Origin: a virus
DNA length: 36,698 nt
Direction: 5' to 3' (one strand)
IMG/VR virus record: IMGVR_UViG_3300037247_000590
Location: 1-36,698 of that record
Position 1 is the first letter of the stretch. Every line of letters starts with the position of its first letter. Shown in pieces: positions 7,830 through 14,735 of the stretch. The translations under genes were made by a program, and so were the position numbers. A model generated the notes under the pieces. That model was not told the origin of the DNA. It did not search any database and worked only from the letters and a program-made list of their open reading frames with translations.

Positions 7830-9228
7830 AAATTTGCGCCCCTCGATTACCTGTTTTCTCTACAAGCCCGGTTATTGTGTCCGGTGCATCATCGTGCTTA
7901 TTCTTGCCCTCTTTCTGGTAGTTTGTCAATGCATCGTAAAACTTAGGCCATTTGTCTTTCCACCCTTCCGGCATTAAAACATATTTTTGTACTGTACTTG
8001 ATTGTGTTAGAATTCTTGCGTTTTTGTTTTTGCTTTGATGGAACCATTTGACATATGACCGTTTACCCTGGTCTCTGATTATTCTGATAATATTTCTTGC
8101 AAATGCTCTACCACCGTTATTAGATTCTACAACATCAAGTGTCGTATCGTTTTTTATTAACATGTCTGACACACTCAATTCAGTCAACTCCTGGGCGTCT
8201 TGTGTGTAAACTACATCAACAACATACCAGTATATGTCGTGTGTTTTTGCAACGATAGAACAAAGGTAATCATCCCCCTCATCCGCTGTATCTGTATAAC
8301 TCACACAACCGGTCGTTTCTTCTGGCAGTTTTAAATATGTATTAAATCCTGAGTAAAGTCTACCCTTAATGTCAAGCCGCTGCATAAGGTAGTTTGCTGC
8401 CAGTATATGAGGATCTGCAAGCTCTTTTATATCATCATATGCTTTCTGGTCAAGTATCGTGGCACACAACATTTTCCCATCACCATCAATAACCGGCATA
8501 GACAATCTGTACCATTTTTCTGGTTGTATTTCTAATACCATTCCAGACGGGTCTTTCTTGGCCCAGGGAGTATTGCAAATAATATCTAATACATTAAGTT
8601 CACTCCGTCTTGATATCCATGTGCCAGTAAACCATGTCCATAATTTTTCTAATGCTGTTTCATTGTATGCAACCTCAGCAGATTTAACAGGATCGTCTAC
8701 AATTCTTATTGACGCACCTTTACCGGTTTGAGTTCCATTTACACCGGATCCTTTATAATTAAAAAATTGACCCTCTAAAGCCCATTGTTTGTAGGACGCA
8801 TCACCATGTTTGATTCTTACATTAGGGAATATGTCACTGTAAACTATCTCACCATTGTTACTGACTCCCTGTATAATGTCCCTGGTGTACCTTGAAAAAT
8901 CATGTGCTAAATCATCATTGTATGATGCTGTCATGATTCTCTCTTTTTGATTCTTACCCAACACCCATGCTGTAAAGTTTGTCAGTGTCCTTGATTTACC
9001 GTGTTGTGGAGGCATTTCAATTATTAGTTTTTCATAAAATGCCCCATCAGGCTTTAATAGTTTACGCTCGTAGAACAGCTGCAGAGTCTCACATAATTCT
9101 TTTAAGTGTTTTTTCTCTTCAGTGTAGTATTCTGGTGATAGGGTTTGGCAGAATTCCCAGAATTTCCTACGGGATTTTTCTGATCTTACAGATTTATACT
9201 GTATTATGTTTGTTGTGGATCGCTTCAA
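7822..9228 (-). CDS. terL: Terminase large subunit (TTG start)
   Basis: A 468-aa DNA packaging motor. The ATPase part carries a Walker A-like M-P-P-Q-H-G-K-S at 72-79, Walker B I-R-I-V-D-D at 174-179 and a coupling motif C-N-T-P-W at 218-222. The nuclease part has an acidic Y-T-D-T-A-D at 311-316 and a late H-D-D-A-P-D-T-I. The first usable codon is TTG at 9228, inside the end of the small subunit gene, with GAGG 12 bases upstream. No ATG lies before Walker A, so the start must be non-ATG. The overlap with the small subunit suggests coupled translation. Confidence 0.9.
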   Translation of the reverse strand: MKRSTTNIIQYKSVRSEKSRRKFWEFCQTLSPEYYTEEKKHLKELCETLQLFYERKLLKPDGAFYEKLIIEMPPQHGKSRTLTNFTAWVLGKNQKERIMTASYNDDLAHDFSRYTRDIIQGVSNNGEIVYSDIFPNVRIKHGDASYKQWALEGQFFNYKGSGVNGTQTGKGASIRIVDDPVKSAEVAYNETALEKLWTWFTGTWISRRSELNVLDIICNTPWAKKDPSGMVLEIQPEKWYRLSMPVIDGDGKMLCATILDQKAYDDIKELADPHILAANYLMQRLDIKGRLYSGFNTYLKLPEETTGCVSYTDTADEGDDYLCSIVAKTHDIYWYVVDVVYTQDAQELTELSVSDMLIKNDTTLDVVESNNGGRAFARNIIRIIRDQGKRSYVKWFHQSKNKNARILTQSSTVQKYVLMPEGWKDKWPKFYDALTNYQKEGKNKHDDAPDTITGLVEKTGNRGAQIYV

Positions 9229-9610
9229 TTTGATCTAATTCCTCATCACTGTACTGTGATAAATCAGGTTCTTTTACTCCATGGTTTAAATCAATCTCTT
9301 GCTTATCTTTCCACCCGAAATTCTTTAATGCGAATATTGCCCCGGCTGGTGTTGATGTGAACAGTTTTTTTTCTGCAAAGTTTTCTATCCTTAGCCTGGC
9401 TCTTTTAATGGTGTAAGAGTACTCACCATGTTTTTCATAATCATAAATGCTTTGCCTTGATTCAAATCCTAAGAATAATGCAAGGCCTGTGATTGTAAAT
9501 GGGCTTCCATCTACCTCTTCAGTTACGAAATAAGCGTCAATTTTCTCTTGTATCTCTTCAGATGTTTTATATTTTGGAGGTTGTCCACCTGCATGTTTTT
9601 CACCACTCAT
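9194..9610 (-). CDS. terS: Terminase small subunit (P22 gp3-like)
   Basis: A 138-aa DNA-recognition subunit. The N-terminal G-G-Q-P-P-K-Y-K-T-S-E-E-I and helical S-I-Y-D-Y-E-K-H-G-E-Y-S-Y-T-I-K-R-A-R are typical of the gp3 packaging family, as is the later G-A-I-F-A-L-K-N-F-G-W segment. Members of this family initiate headful packaging at a pac site, in line with a genome that assembles as a circle. The C-terminal tail is acidic and overlaps the large subunit start. Confidence 0.8.
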   Translation of the reverse strand: MSGEKHAGGQPPKYKTSEEIQEKIDAYFVTEEVDGSPFTITGLALFLGFESRQSIYDYEKHGEYSYTIKRARLRIENFAEKKLFTSTPAGAIFALKNFGWKDKQEIDLNHGVKEPDLSQYSDEELDQIEAIHNKHNTV

Positions 9611-9642
9611 AACTATATTATATCTTTTATTACTATAAATGT

Positions 9643-9801
9643 CTATTTGTTGTTTTGCCCCTGGAGAATTTCCTCGTTTTTTGCTTTCATCACCATACTA
9701 ATATAAGCACTCATCTTCAATCCCAATTTGTCAGCAGCGACCTTGATATCGGCCTTAAAATCTTTGTCTAACCTAAACATGATATAATCTTCTTTAGCCA
9801 T
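9643..9801 (-). CDS. Ribbon-helix-helix (Arc/CopG-like) protein
   Basis: A 52-aa protein with M-F-R-L-D-K-D-F-K-A-D-I-K-V-A-A-D-K then L-G-L-K-M-S-A-Y-I-S. This is one beta strand and two helices in the arrangement of RHH dimers that bind DNA through the strand. It is likely a regulator of the late operon or of the promoter just upstream (10178-10206), though that is inference. An AAAGGGGATA site precedes the ATG at 9801. It is the last gene before the terminases. Confidence 0.75.
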   Translation of the reverse strand: MAKEDYIMFRLDKDFKADIKVAADKLGLKMSAYISMVMKAKNEEILQGQNNK

Positions 9802-9836
9802 TATTTTTTATCCCCTTTAAATAATCAATTTACCGA

Positions 9837-9857
9837 CCAGCACCAAGTTGATGCTGG
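9837..9857 (-). other. Intergenic hairpin before the RHH gene
   Basis: On the minus strand CCAGCAUC pairs with GGUGCUGG around AACUU, 8 bp with one U-G pair that fixes the RNA orientation. It lies between a stop and a ribosome site, and its flanks resemble those of the hairpin at 19367-19383 (AAATAACCA before, TTGATTA after). Confidence 0.6.
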
Positions 9858-9872
9858 CTATAAGTTGGTTAT

Positions 9873-10142
9873 TTATGCTACAACTCTATAAACATGCTTA
9901 TTCTGATCAGGAGTACCTACCCATTCAGAAACCCATTCTGCAAAATACTCTCCGTATGTCATATGGTCATTCCATAAGTTTGAAAAATCAGTATTTCTAT
10001 TAAAGTTTTCAGTCTCTTTGACATAAAAAGTGTAATTGGGTTCATTACTGTATCTTGACCACATATCAAGTTTTAAACCTTTTTTAGTTGTTGTTATTGT
10101 GTATCCTGCTCTTTCTTTGTTATCTTCGTATAATTTTGTCAT
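9873..10142 (-). CDS. Hypothetical protein (89 aa), first gene of the late transcript
   Basis: An 89-aa protein rich in Tyr, Asn and Trp (D-M-W-S-R-Y-S-N-E-P-N-Y-T-F, then Y-F-A-E-W-V-S-E-W). No family is recognised. It lies 36 bases downstream of a near-consensus promoter, and an AAGGAG site precedes the ATG at 10142. As the first gene of the late transcript it may be a regulator or a host-interaction protein, but that is only positional. Confidence 0.65.
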   Translation of the reverse strand: MTKLYEDNKERAGYTITTTKKGLKLDMWSRYSNEPNYTFYVKETENFNRNTDFSNLWNDHMTYGEYFAEWVSEWVGTPDQNKHVYRVVA

Positions 10143-10177
10143 AATAAACTCCTTGTTTATTTCTTAATCTTATATAG

Positions 10178-10206
10178 AGTATACTAAATTGTAATAACAA
10201 TGTCAA
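10178..10206 (-). promoter_or_regulatory. Strong sigma-70 type promoter for the late operon, with operator-like palindrome
   Basis: On the minus strand TTGACA (10206-10201) and TATACT (10183-10178) are 17 bp apart, an almost perfect housekeeping promoter. The spacer holds a palindrome, ATTGT-N4-ACAAT (10188-10201), placed where a repressor would block polymerase. It reads into the 89-aa gene, the RHH gene and the terminases. Confidence 0.8.
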
Positions 10207-10304
10207 ACAAATATTTAGAAATAATAGGGGTTTTTGGTGTTTTTTTGAAAATTTTTATAATAACCACTGGACAGATATTAGGTAAAATGTCTAATACAAA
10301 CAAA

Positions 10305-10327
10305 AACCCGACTGATCAAGCCGGGTT
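10305..10327. terminator. Bidirectional intrinsic terminator
   Basis: AACCCG pairs with CGGGTT around an 11-nt loop. Minus-strand transcripts continue as TTTGTTTGT, plus-strand ones as AGATTTTTTT. It ends the transcript of the secreted-protein gene and insulates the late promoter. Positions 10207-10304 hold no gene. Confidence 0.75.
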
Positions 10328-10349
10328 AGATTTTTTTGTGAAATATCTA

Positions 10350-10706
10350 TTATGTAAAGATTCCCTGTTTATAGTGACTTGCAAAATGCAAGTATCCTCC
10401 TCTCGATCTTTCGATATTTGTAACTATCAGGATTTTATTATCTGACTCTATAATATTTTCCATCTCAAGGCCGATGTCTGCCGATACCCCAACGGTTGTA
10501 TATATTATAACTACCTGTTTACTAAGGCAAACCGAAAGAACGGCTACACCTCCAAAATCCGGCGCCGTAACAGCCTGAATTTCTACCACTGGAAAAGTAA
10601 GAATAGTTTCTTGAGAGTTAGTGAACCCGTCAAGGTTCTCTGCTGTTACAGTCATCGAAACTGACAAAAATAAAACCAACAGCATTATTAAACCAACTTT
10701 CTTCAT
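10350..10706 (-). CDS. Secreted periplasmic protein, probable moron
   Basis: A 118-aa protein with a clear Sec signal peptide: M-K-K start, hydrophobic L-I-M-L-L-V-L-F-L-S-V, and a V-T-A site before E-N at about residues 22-23. The mature ~95 residues are beta-rich (G-G-V-A-V-L-S-V, K-Q-V-V-I-I-Y-T-T-V) and match nothing recognised. The gene has its own promoter (10741-10769) and terminator (10305-10327), the layout of a moron expressed apart from the lytic programme. Such genes often alter the host surface or exclude other phages; here that is inference only. An AAGGAGCTTC site precedes the ATG. Confidence 0.7.
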   Translation of the reverse strand: MKKVGLIMLLVLFLSVSMTVTAENLDGFTNSQETILTFPVVEIQAVTAPDFGGVAVLSVCLSKQVVIIYTTVGVSADIGLEMENIIESDNKILIVTNIERSRGGYLHFASHYKQGIFT

Positions 10707-10740
10707 AATGAAGCTCCTTGTAAAAGATTTGATTTATTTA

Positions 10741-10785
10741 AATATACCATAAACTATAATAATTGTCACCTGTTAACCCGGTGAC
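10741..10785 (-). promoter_or_regulatory. Promoter with overlapping inverted repeat, for the secreted protein
   Basis: On the minus strand GTGACA (10769-10764) and TATATT (10746-10741) are separated by 17 bp, with an extended TGG before the -10. An interrupted palindrome GTCACC-N9-GGTGAC (10765-10785) covers the -35, so a dimeric repressor could shut it. The wider 10707-10899 gap holds no convincing gene. Confidence 0.65.
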
Positions 10786-10899
10786 CCGGTCTTATGATTG
10801 AACCTACGAAATTCATCACATTAGAAACTATGGTCATTACTCCTTTTTTAGAAAACTAAATCATTTTAATTACCAGCCCATACGGGCAAGGTTTAAATA

Positions 10900-11127
10900 C
10901 TATTTTTCTTCTCCATCTTCCTCAAATAGTCCCAACTGCCCTGCTGCATCGTCAATATCTTTCTGGAGCAAACTTAGAGTTACAGCTGCAGTCTTATTCT
11001 GAGTCATTGCCAGGATTGCAGTTTTTTCGACCAATGGGACATCCAAAGTTAAGCGGATACTCCCTCCCTTTGCCGCCATTGTTGCAACCTTAATTACTTC
11101 TGCTTTGAAAAAAATCTCTGTAAACAT
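10900..11127 (-). CDS. Hypothetical phage protein (75 aa)
   Basis: A 75-aa protein with V-P-L-V-E-K-T-A-I-L-A-M then K-T-A-A-V-T-L-S-L-L-Q-K and an acidic tail (E-E-D-G-E-E-K). It resembles small early proteins seen in many siphoviruses, but no function is known. A GGAGG site lies 8 bases before the ATG at 11127. A small CCC/GGG hairpin lies on each side of the gene (10878-10890 and 11153-11162). Confidence 0.65.
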   Translation of the reverse strand: MFTEIFFKAEVIKVATMAAKGGSIRLTLDVPLVEKTAILAMTQNKTAAVTLSLLQKDIDDAAGQLGLFEEDGEEK

Positions 11128-11193
11128 ATTGCCACCTCCGTAATATTTATAATCCCATACGGGTATTATTTTACTTATTATTTACTTCCTCCA

Positions 11194-11373
11194 TTATTCA
11201 CCATCCTTAATTGCATCTTCTGCCCATGTTATACAATTATTTAATTTCACATGATCCGACTCTTTTGTATGACTCCAATCTATCTGGATAATTTTAGTCA
11301 AAGCATTCCGGTATTCCTTATTTTGAGCTTCTAACTCCTTAATGTCTTTTTCTAATTTATCTTGCCAACTCAT
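11194..11373 (-). CDS. Hypothetical small protein (59 aa)
   Basis: A 59-codon frame begins M-S-W-Q-D-K-L-E-K-D and forms a charged helix up to residue 25 (E-L-E-A-Q-N-K-E-Y-R-N-A-L), then N-C-I-T-W-A-E-D-A-I-K-D-G-E. The C-terminal part resembles that of the upstream 114-aa protein (E-Y/K-Y-R-N/D-A, late A-x-E-A-L/I-K-x-G-E), so the two may be related. Its ATG overlaps the upstream stop by one base (TAATG). Confidence 0.65.
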   Translation of the reverse strand: MSWQDKLEKDIKELEAQNKEYRNALTKIIQIDWSHTKESDHVKLNNCITWAEDAIKDGE

Positions 11374-11717
11374 TATTCACCTTCCTTGAGGGCTTCTGTC
11401 GCAACTTGATACATAGACTCAGCAGGCATACAACCATCAATGTATTTTCGTTTTATCAATTCTATAGCATCCCTATACTTCTTGTTTTCAATAACAGATT
11501 TATCAGCAACTTGGGCCAATAACTCTAATCGTTCATTCTCATTTTTCAACTTCTCAAACTCTGCCCTTATCTTATCATCTACCGGGAGAGATTCTTTACG
11601 CCATTTTTCTGCACATTCTAATCCACCGTAAGCATTATGTATTCTATCAAATGGTTTACATTCAGAATTAAACTTACAGCCTTTGCATGACTCTGCCCTT
11701 ATCTTATCATCACTCAT
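11373..11717 (-). CDS. Cys-rich hypothetical protein with an internal repeat (114 aa)
   Basis: A 114-aa protein in two parts. Residues 1-44 hold C-K-G-C-K-F then C-K-P and C-A-E-K-W, a possible metal-binding knuckle. Residues 45-114 form a coiled-coil-like helix (F-E-K-L-K-N-E-N-E-R-L-E-L). Both parts open with D-D-K-I-R-A-E, encoded by an identical 22-bp direct repeat (11558-11579 and 11690-11711), 132 bp apart and in frame. This suggests the Cys part was inserted or duplicated in front of an older gene. No function is known. Confidence 0.65.
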   Translation of the reverse strand: MSDDKIRAESCKGCKFNSECKPFDRIHNAYGGLECAEKWRKESLPVDDKIRAEFEKLKNENERLELLAQVADKSVIENKKYRDAIELIKRKYIDGCMPAESMYQVATEALKEGE

Positions 11718-11729
11718 ACTTCCTCCAGT

Positions 11730-11939
11730 CTATTTACCAAAATTATCCTCTACATCATCCATTGATTGATCATCAAACCCTTGAACTTTTAATTCTTCTC
11801 CCCTGCCTGACCAATTGCCTATGTAAGCATAACATATAGGGTCATTACATCCCCAAATAACATAACCTTTTCTGCAATTTCCCCCATCAGGAGTAAACAA
11901 ACATTTCCAGCATCTGTCCCCTTCATCTTGATCACTCAT
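11730..11939 (-). CDS. Cys-rich small protein (69 aa)
   Basis: A 69-aa protein with C-W-K-C-L-F, C-R-K, W-G-C-N-D and I-C-Y-A-Y, giving five or six cysteines in the first 37 residues. This suggests a zinc knuckle. The tail is acidic. It sits in a run of similar mini zinc-binding genes. No function is recognised. The ATG at 11939 lies two bases after the previous stop. Confidence 0.65.
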   Translation of the reverse strand: MSDQDEGDRCWKCLFTPDGGNCRKGYVIWGCNDPICYAYIGNWSGRGEELKVQGFDDQSMDDVEDNFGK

Positions 11940-11941
11940 GC

Positions 11942-12376
11942 TTACTCTATTGGTCTGTAATCTGCATCAGGTGCTGGCTGTGCTGTTTGTACTATGACAC
12001 ATTCTAATTCATAACTATAATTTGATCCGTTTAGATTTTCTTTTAGAATTTCAACATGTTTTAATAATCTACATGTTACTCTTGTTTCTCTTTTTGATTC
12101 TGGGTAGGTTTTAAACCAATATATATACCAAACATAAGCATCATCGGGAAACGGTTTACCCATGATTCGTTCATAGTCTGCTGGAGTGTAATATAATTGG
12201 ATTACTTTTTTACCTTTGCATTTTGGACATTTAACAAAACACTGATCATTATCTTGTAAATCACGATCAACTTTGTCACCCATACCCCCACACTCAGGAC
12301 AAACCTTTTCTATTGGCATCAAATCGGTTGGTTTTGAAAGATCTCTTAAACCATTGATCATTCTTTCATTCATCAT
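11942..12376 (-). CDS. Zinc-finger protein with DnaJ-type CxxCxG repeats (144 aa)
   Basis: A 144-aa protein with V-C-P-E-C-G-G-M-G at 25-33 and K-C-P-K-C-K-G-K-K at 49-57, a pair of C-x2-C knuckles like those of the DnaJ Cys-rich domain. The rest is alpha/beta (Y-T-P-A-D-Y-E-R-I-M-G-K-P-F) with no recognised fold. It overlaps the end of the upstream gene by 11 bases. It may bind DNA or protein through the zinc pair. Confidence 0.65.
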   Translation of the reverse strand: MMNERMINGLRDLSKPTDLMPIEKVCPECGGMGDKVDRDLQDNDQCFVKCPKCKGKKVIQLYYTPADYERIMGKPFPDDAYVWYIYWFKTYPESKRETRVTCRLLKHVEILKENLNGSNYSYELECVIVQTAQPAPDADYRPIE

Positions 12377-12878
12377 TCACCACCTTTTTTCTTAGATTCT
12401 TTATCTTACCCCACAACAGCCCTTTCAAGCCGTTCGTATGTGCCAAATATTCGTGAAATTTCCGGATCTCTTCTGCAGAAGGTTCTTCCTTCTCCCTCTG
12501 TTTTTTCCTTTCTGATATTTCAAAAGGATGCATTTTACCTTCACCCATTTTGTACATTCTAACTGCACCATATTTTCGTATTTTGTCACATTTGGGACAT
12601 GTAACTAAATCCTGGTCATATTCGTATTTACAAAATTCACAAACTGACATACCACCGTATCCCTTCACTTTTATTGTGATTTTATGTTTATACATTAATT
12701 CAAGGAGAATCTTTAAATTAGGCGGCCTTCCCATGTCATAATTTTCTACGATAATTTTCACTAATTTTATTTCATCCTGACTATGCAAACCGGTTAATTG
12801 ATCTTCAATTGCTTTTCTCATTCCAGCTTTATATTTACCAAAAGTTTCCTCTATTGCTTCGATAAAATCTTCAATCAT
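12366..12878 (-). CDS. Zinc-ribbon protein beside the replication gene (170 aa)
   Basis: The ATG at 12878 is preferred because GGAGG lies just upstream and the start shares TAATG with the previous stop. Residues 1-70 are helical (F-I-E-A-I-E-E-T-F-G-K-Y, then M-G-R-P-P-N-L-K-I-L-L-E-L), in the manner of helicase-loader N-domains. Residues about 83-98 carry C-E-F-C and C-P-K-C, a zinc ribbon. The C-terminus is basic. Its place after the replication initiator makes a loader or primosome role possible but unproven. Confidence 0.6.
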   Translation of the reverse strand: MIEDFIEAIEETFGKYKAGMRKAIEDQLTGLHSQDEIKLVKIIVENYDMGRPPNLKILLELMYKHKITIKVKGYGGMSVCEFCKYEYDQDLVTCPKCDKIRKYGAVRMYKMGEGKMHPFEISERKKQREKEEPSAEEIRKFHEYLAHTNGLKGLLWGKIKNLRKKVVNDE

Positions 12879-13003
12879 TAGGCCTCCGTTAGAAATCCAT
12901 TGTATTCTATTAAAAATTGATATGATTGATCCCATAAAAAGAATGCAAGTAATGCAATATCATATCCCAGATAACAACCTTCATTCTCAATATATATAGT
13001 CAT
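12878..13003 (-). CDS. Small hypothetical protein (41 aa)
   Basis: A 41-codon frame starts with ATG directly after the replication gene's stop and ends overlapping the next start, so it is bounded by coupling on both sides. It begins M-T-I-Y-I-E-N-E-G and contains a hydrophobic stretch L-L-A-F-F-L-W. The only ribosome site is a GGGG 8 bases upstream. Coupling is the main support for it being real. Confidence 0.5.
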   Translation of the reverse strand: MTIYIENEGCYLGYDIALLAFFLWDQSYQFLIEYNGFLTEA

Positions 13004-13681
13004 TTAATTACCCCATATTTTTTTTCTATATTCTTCTTGACGCTTTATTTGTTCAGCTGTTTTAAAATCCTCTCCAGGTTGATTCAAGTATTTTTCAAAA
13101 TTAGAAGGTCTAAAAAATGTTTCAATTGTAATGTATTTTTCCATTTCTTCATTATCTTTCCATTCATCATATTTTGTAGAAATTACTTTAAAACAATCAT
13201 CCTTTGTAAATTCATCCGATAGTCTAGCATGAATAGGCTTTCTTGCTGCATTCATGTGTTTTCTTTTTTGACCAGTTATCTTATTAAAATAATCTATGAT
13301 TGTATCTGTAAGGGAGAAATCTACTTTCTTCTCTTCTTTATCATTCTTATTATCACTTTCATTATCATTATCGGCTTTTTTGGGTTCCTTTGGGTTCCCA
13401 GATAACCCACTGGGTTCTTTGGCTTTCTCAGGTCTACCACCTTTTAGACCGTTAAGTCTATTACGTTCGCATATGGCATTATATTTATCTTGATTTCTAT
13501 CTAACTGTTGTTTCACAAATATAAAAGCCATTTCAGCAGATCCTGATAATTCCTGTTCTACACCACCATTTTGATATTCAAATATGGCTTTAAACAATTT
13601 ACCTGCATCCTCATTTGATAGACTTTTTACTGGTTTACTAAGATCGGTATATAATACAAAGGATTTCTTTTCACCACTCAT
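13004..13681 (-). CDS. Replication initiation / replisome organiser-like protein
   Basis: A 225-aa protein. Residues 6-65 (F-V-L-Y-T-D-L, L-S-N-E-D-A-G-K-L-F-K-A-I-F-E-Y-Q-N-G) match the N-terminal domain common in phage replication proteins (DUF6291 type). After a polar linker (about 85-120), residues 125-200 (I-D-Y-F-N-K-I-T-G, A-R-L-S-D, Y-I-T-I-E-T-F-F, F-E-K-Y-L-N-Q) match the conserved phage C-terminal domain of replisome organisers (Phg_2220_C type). It is expected to bind the origin and recruit helicase. No origin iterons were found inside the gene by eye. Confidence 0.75.
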   Translation of the reverse strand: MSGEKKSFVLYTDLSKPVKSLSNEDAGKLFKAIFEYQNGGVEQELSGSAEMAFIFVKQQLDRNQDKYNAICERNRLNGLKGGRPEKAKEPSGLSGNPKEPKKADNDNESDNKNDKEEKKVDFSLTDTIIDYFNKITGQKRKHMNAARKPIHARLSDEFTKDDCFKVISTKYDEWKDNEEMEKYITIETFFRPSNFEKYLNQPGEDFKTAEQIKRQEEYRKKIWGN

Positions 13682-13936
13682 TTATAATTTACCTTTGTGC
13701 ATCATTTCCAGTGTCCATTTATAACGTTTCAATTCCTGTTGATCTTCATATGACAACCCTTTGCGCTCTTGTTTTGTAAGGAAAATTTCATAATATAGAG
13801 ACTTTCTAACTGGTAATTTTGGCATTGGATAAATAAAGTTACTCATTGCAGAATACATCATTATGTTTAATAGCATTGGAGAAACACGTTTTCGTGTAAT
13901 TATTTCACATTGAGTAACTGGATCAATCTCTCTCAT
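13682..13936 (-). CDS. Hypothetical protein behind a structured leader (84 aa)
   Basis: The ATG at 13936 is chosen for its GAGGTGATT site; a longer frame to 14023 would read through the leader hairpin and has no ribosome site. The 84-aa product is basic (R-K-R-V-S-P-M-L-L-N, L-T-K-Q-E-R-K-G-L-S-Y, L-K-R-Y-K-W). It has no recognised family. It stands between a promoter-proximal RNA structure and the replication gene, so it may be a small regulator of replication; this is inference. Confidence 0.6.
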   Translation of the reverse strand: MREIDPVTQCEIITRKRVSPMLLNIMMYSAMSNFIYPMPKLPVRKSLYYEIFLTKQERKGLSYEDQQELKRYKWTLEMMHKGKL

Positions 13937-13947
13937 AATCACCTCAA

Positions 13948-14050
13948 ACAAAAAAGGCACTCTGTCAGGGGCTGACGTTGAACCTTTCGATTCCCCCCGA
14001 CAAAATGCCTTTACTATTTCCAATATCTTAACGTCAGTAAAGATACCCTA
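13948..14050 (-). ncRNA. Structured 5' leader: two hairpins with a kissing interaction and a terminator-like stem
   Basis: On the minus strand, hairpin 1 pairs CUUUACU (14042-14036) with AGUAAAG (14015-14009). Hairpin 2 is a 19-bp stem, 14012-13994 with 13971-13953, containing three G-U wobbles and followed by UUUUUUG. Its apex holds a GAAA-capped 5-bp hairpin (13993-13980) and a free AACGUCAG (13979-13972). That octamer is complementary to CUGACGUU (14037-14030), mostly in loop 1. Hairpin 1 and the base of stem 2 share four bases. A promoter lies directly upstream. The wobbles would be mismatches on the plus strand. This looks like an attenuator or riboswitch-like control of the 84-aa and replication genes. 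The class is not recognised. Confidence 0.7.
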
Positions 14051-14056
14051 TAAAAC

Positions 14057-14085
14057 ATACTATCCCATAACCCCGATTTAATCAA
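14057..14085 (-). promoter_or_regulatory. Probable promoter for the structured leader
   Basis: On the minus strand TTGATT (14085-14080) and TAGTAT (14062-14057) are 17 bp apart, each 4 of 6 to consensus. The predicted start near 14050 falls immediately before hairpin 1 of the leader. It overlaps the end of the upstream 55-aa gene. Confidence 0.5.
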
Positions 14086-14245
14086 GAGAATTACTCCCCT
14101 CTGACCCCAATTCAAAAGGTTTTACAGGATTTTCCTCTCTGTACCTCATCCCTTTTTGAAAGAATTTGAACGCCATTTTTGAAAATGCAGAGTCTAACCC
14201 TTCGCAATCTGGATAGAGTTTCAGGCAAATTGTCATATCATCCAT
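14078..14245 (-). CDS. Small hypothetical protein (55 aa)
   Basis: A 55-codon frame begins M-D-D-M-T-I-C-L-K-L-Y-P-D-C and contains a helix F-S-K-M-A-F-K-F-F-Q-K-G. Its ATG directly follows the stop of the upstream Cys-rich gene (TAAATG), with GATGGTGAT as a weak ribosome site. No family is recognised. Confidence 0.6.
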   Translation of the reverse strand: MDDMTICLKLYPDCEGLDSAFSKMAFKFFQKGMRYREENPVKPFELGSEGSNSLD

Positions 14246-14419
14246 TTAATCACCATCCTCTTTTGTTTCTTTCCAGTTTGGCTCGCCTAAATCAAAAGGA
14301 CATAACACCGGGTTAGCCTCAAAATATTCTATTCCGTTTTTTATTTCCACTATACAGGGGTTCCCTGGGTATAGTTTAGGTGAGCATTTATCACACTCCC
14401 ATTTTTTATTATCATCCAT
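14246..14419 (-). CDS. Mini zinc-binding protein (57 aa), paralogue of the gene at 19582-19734
   Basis: A 57-aa protein with C-D-K-C near the start, P-C-I-V in the middle and L-C-P-F-D then N-W-K-E at the end. The gene at 19582-19734 has the same frame (C-D-E-C, S-C-I-L, F-C-P-F-D, D-W-K-E), so the two are diverged copies 5 kb apart. Four cysteines suggest one zinc site. The ATG at 14419 overlaps the upstream gene by 8 bases. Confidence 0.65.
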   Translation of the reverse strand: MDDNKKWECDKCSPKLYPGNPCIVEIKNGIEYFEANPVLCPFDLGEPNWKETKEDGD

Positions 14420-14735
14420 AAAACGGCCTCAGGAACAATCCAATATCAGTATAATAAGCCCGTAAATGTGAAATTTTATTGCAATATTCTTCAAACCAAC
14501 TCAAAGGCAATGCAACATGGATCCGGTTCTGAGTAAAGAAAACTTTCCTTTTTGCGATTTCTTCAAACCCGTATTTGTCTGGGATAACATAACCATTTGA
14601 ATAAAATAGTATATCCCCTCTGGAGTATATTTTAATCTTGCTGCCCCTTTCCAGACCCGTTTCAAACCCTGCAGCTTTGAATGTTGCAAAGGTCCTGGGT
14701 GGTGATGATTTTGATATGTTCTGTATTATTAGCAT
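14412..14735 (-). CDS. Hypothetical protein (107 aa)
   Basis: A 107-aa protein with mixed alpha/beta pattern (K-I-K-I-Y-S-R-G-D-I-L-F-Y-S-N-G-Y-V-I-P, then A-L-P-L-S-W-F-E-E-Y). The I-H-V-A-L-P-L-S-W ending recalls small phage proteins of unknown role. It overlaps both neighbours by 7-8 bases, so it is part of a coupled series. Confidence 0.6.
   Translation of the reverse strand: MLIIQNISKSSPPRTFATFKAAGFETGLERGSKIKIYSRGDILFYSNGYVIPDKYGFEEIAKRKVFFTQNRIHVALPLSWFEEYCNKISHLRAYYTDIGLFLRPFYG

Noticed and set aside
10766-10837. A 23-codon frame (M-T-I-V-S-N-V...) with AAGGAG upstream, which could be a leader peptide.
   Set aside because: The ribosome site is only 2 bases from the ATG and the frame overlaps the next promoter, so it is not listed as a gene.
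13937-14023. N-terminal extension of the 84-aa gene to an ATG at 14023.
   Set aside because: It would translate the leader hairpin, has no ribosome site, and a good GAGGTGATT site serves the ATG at 13936.
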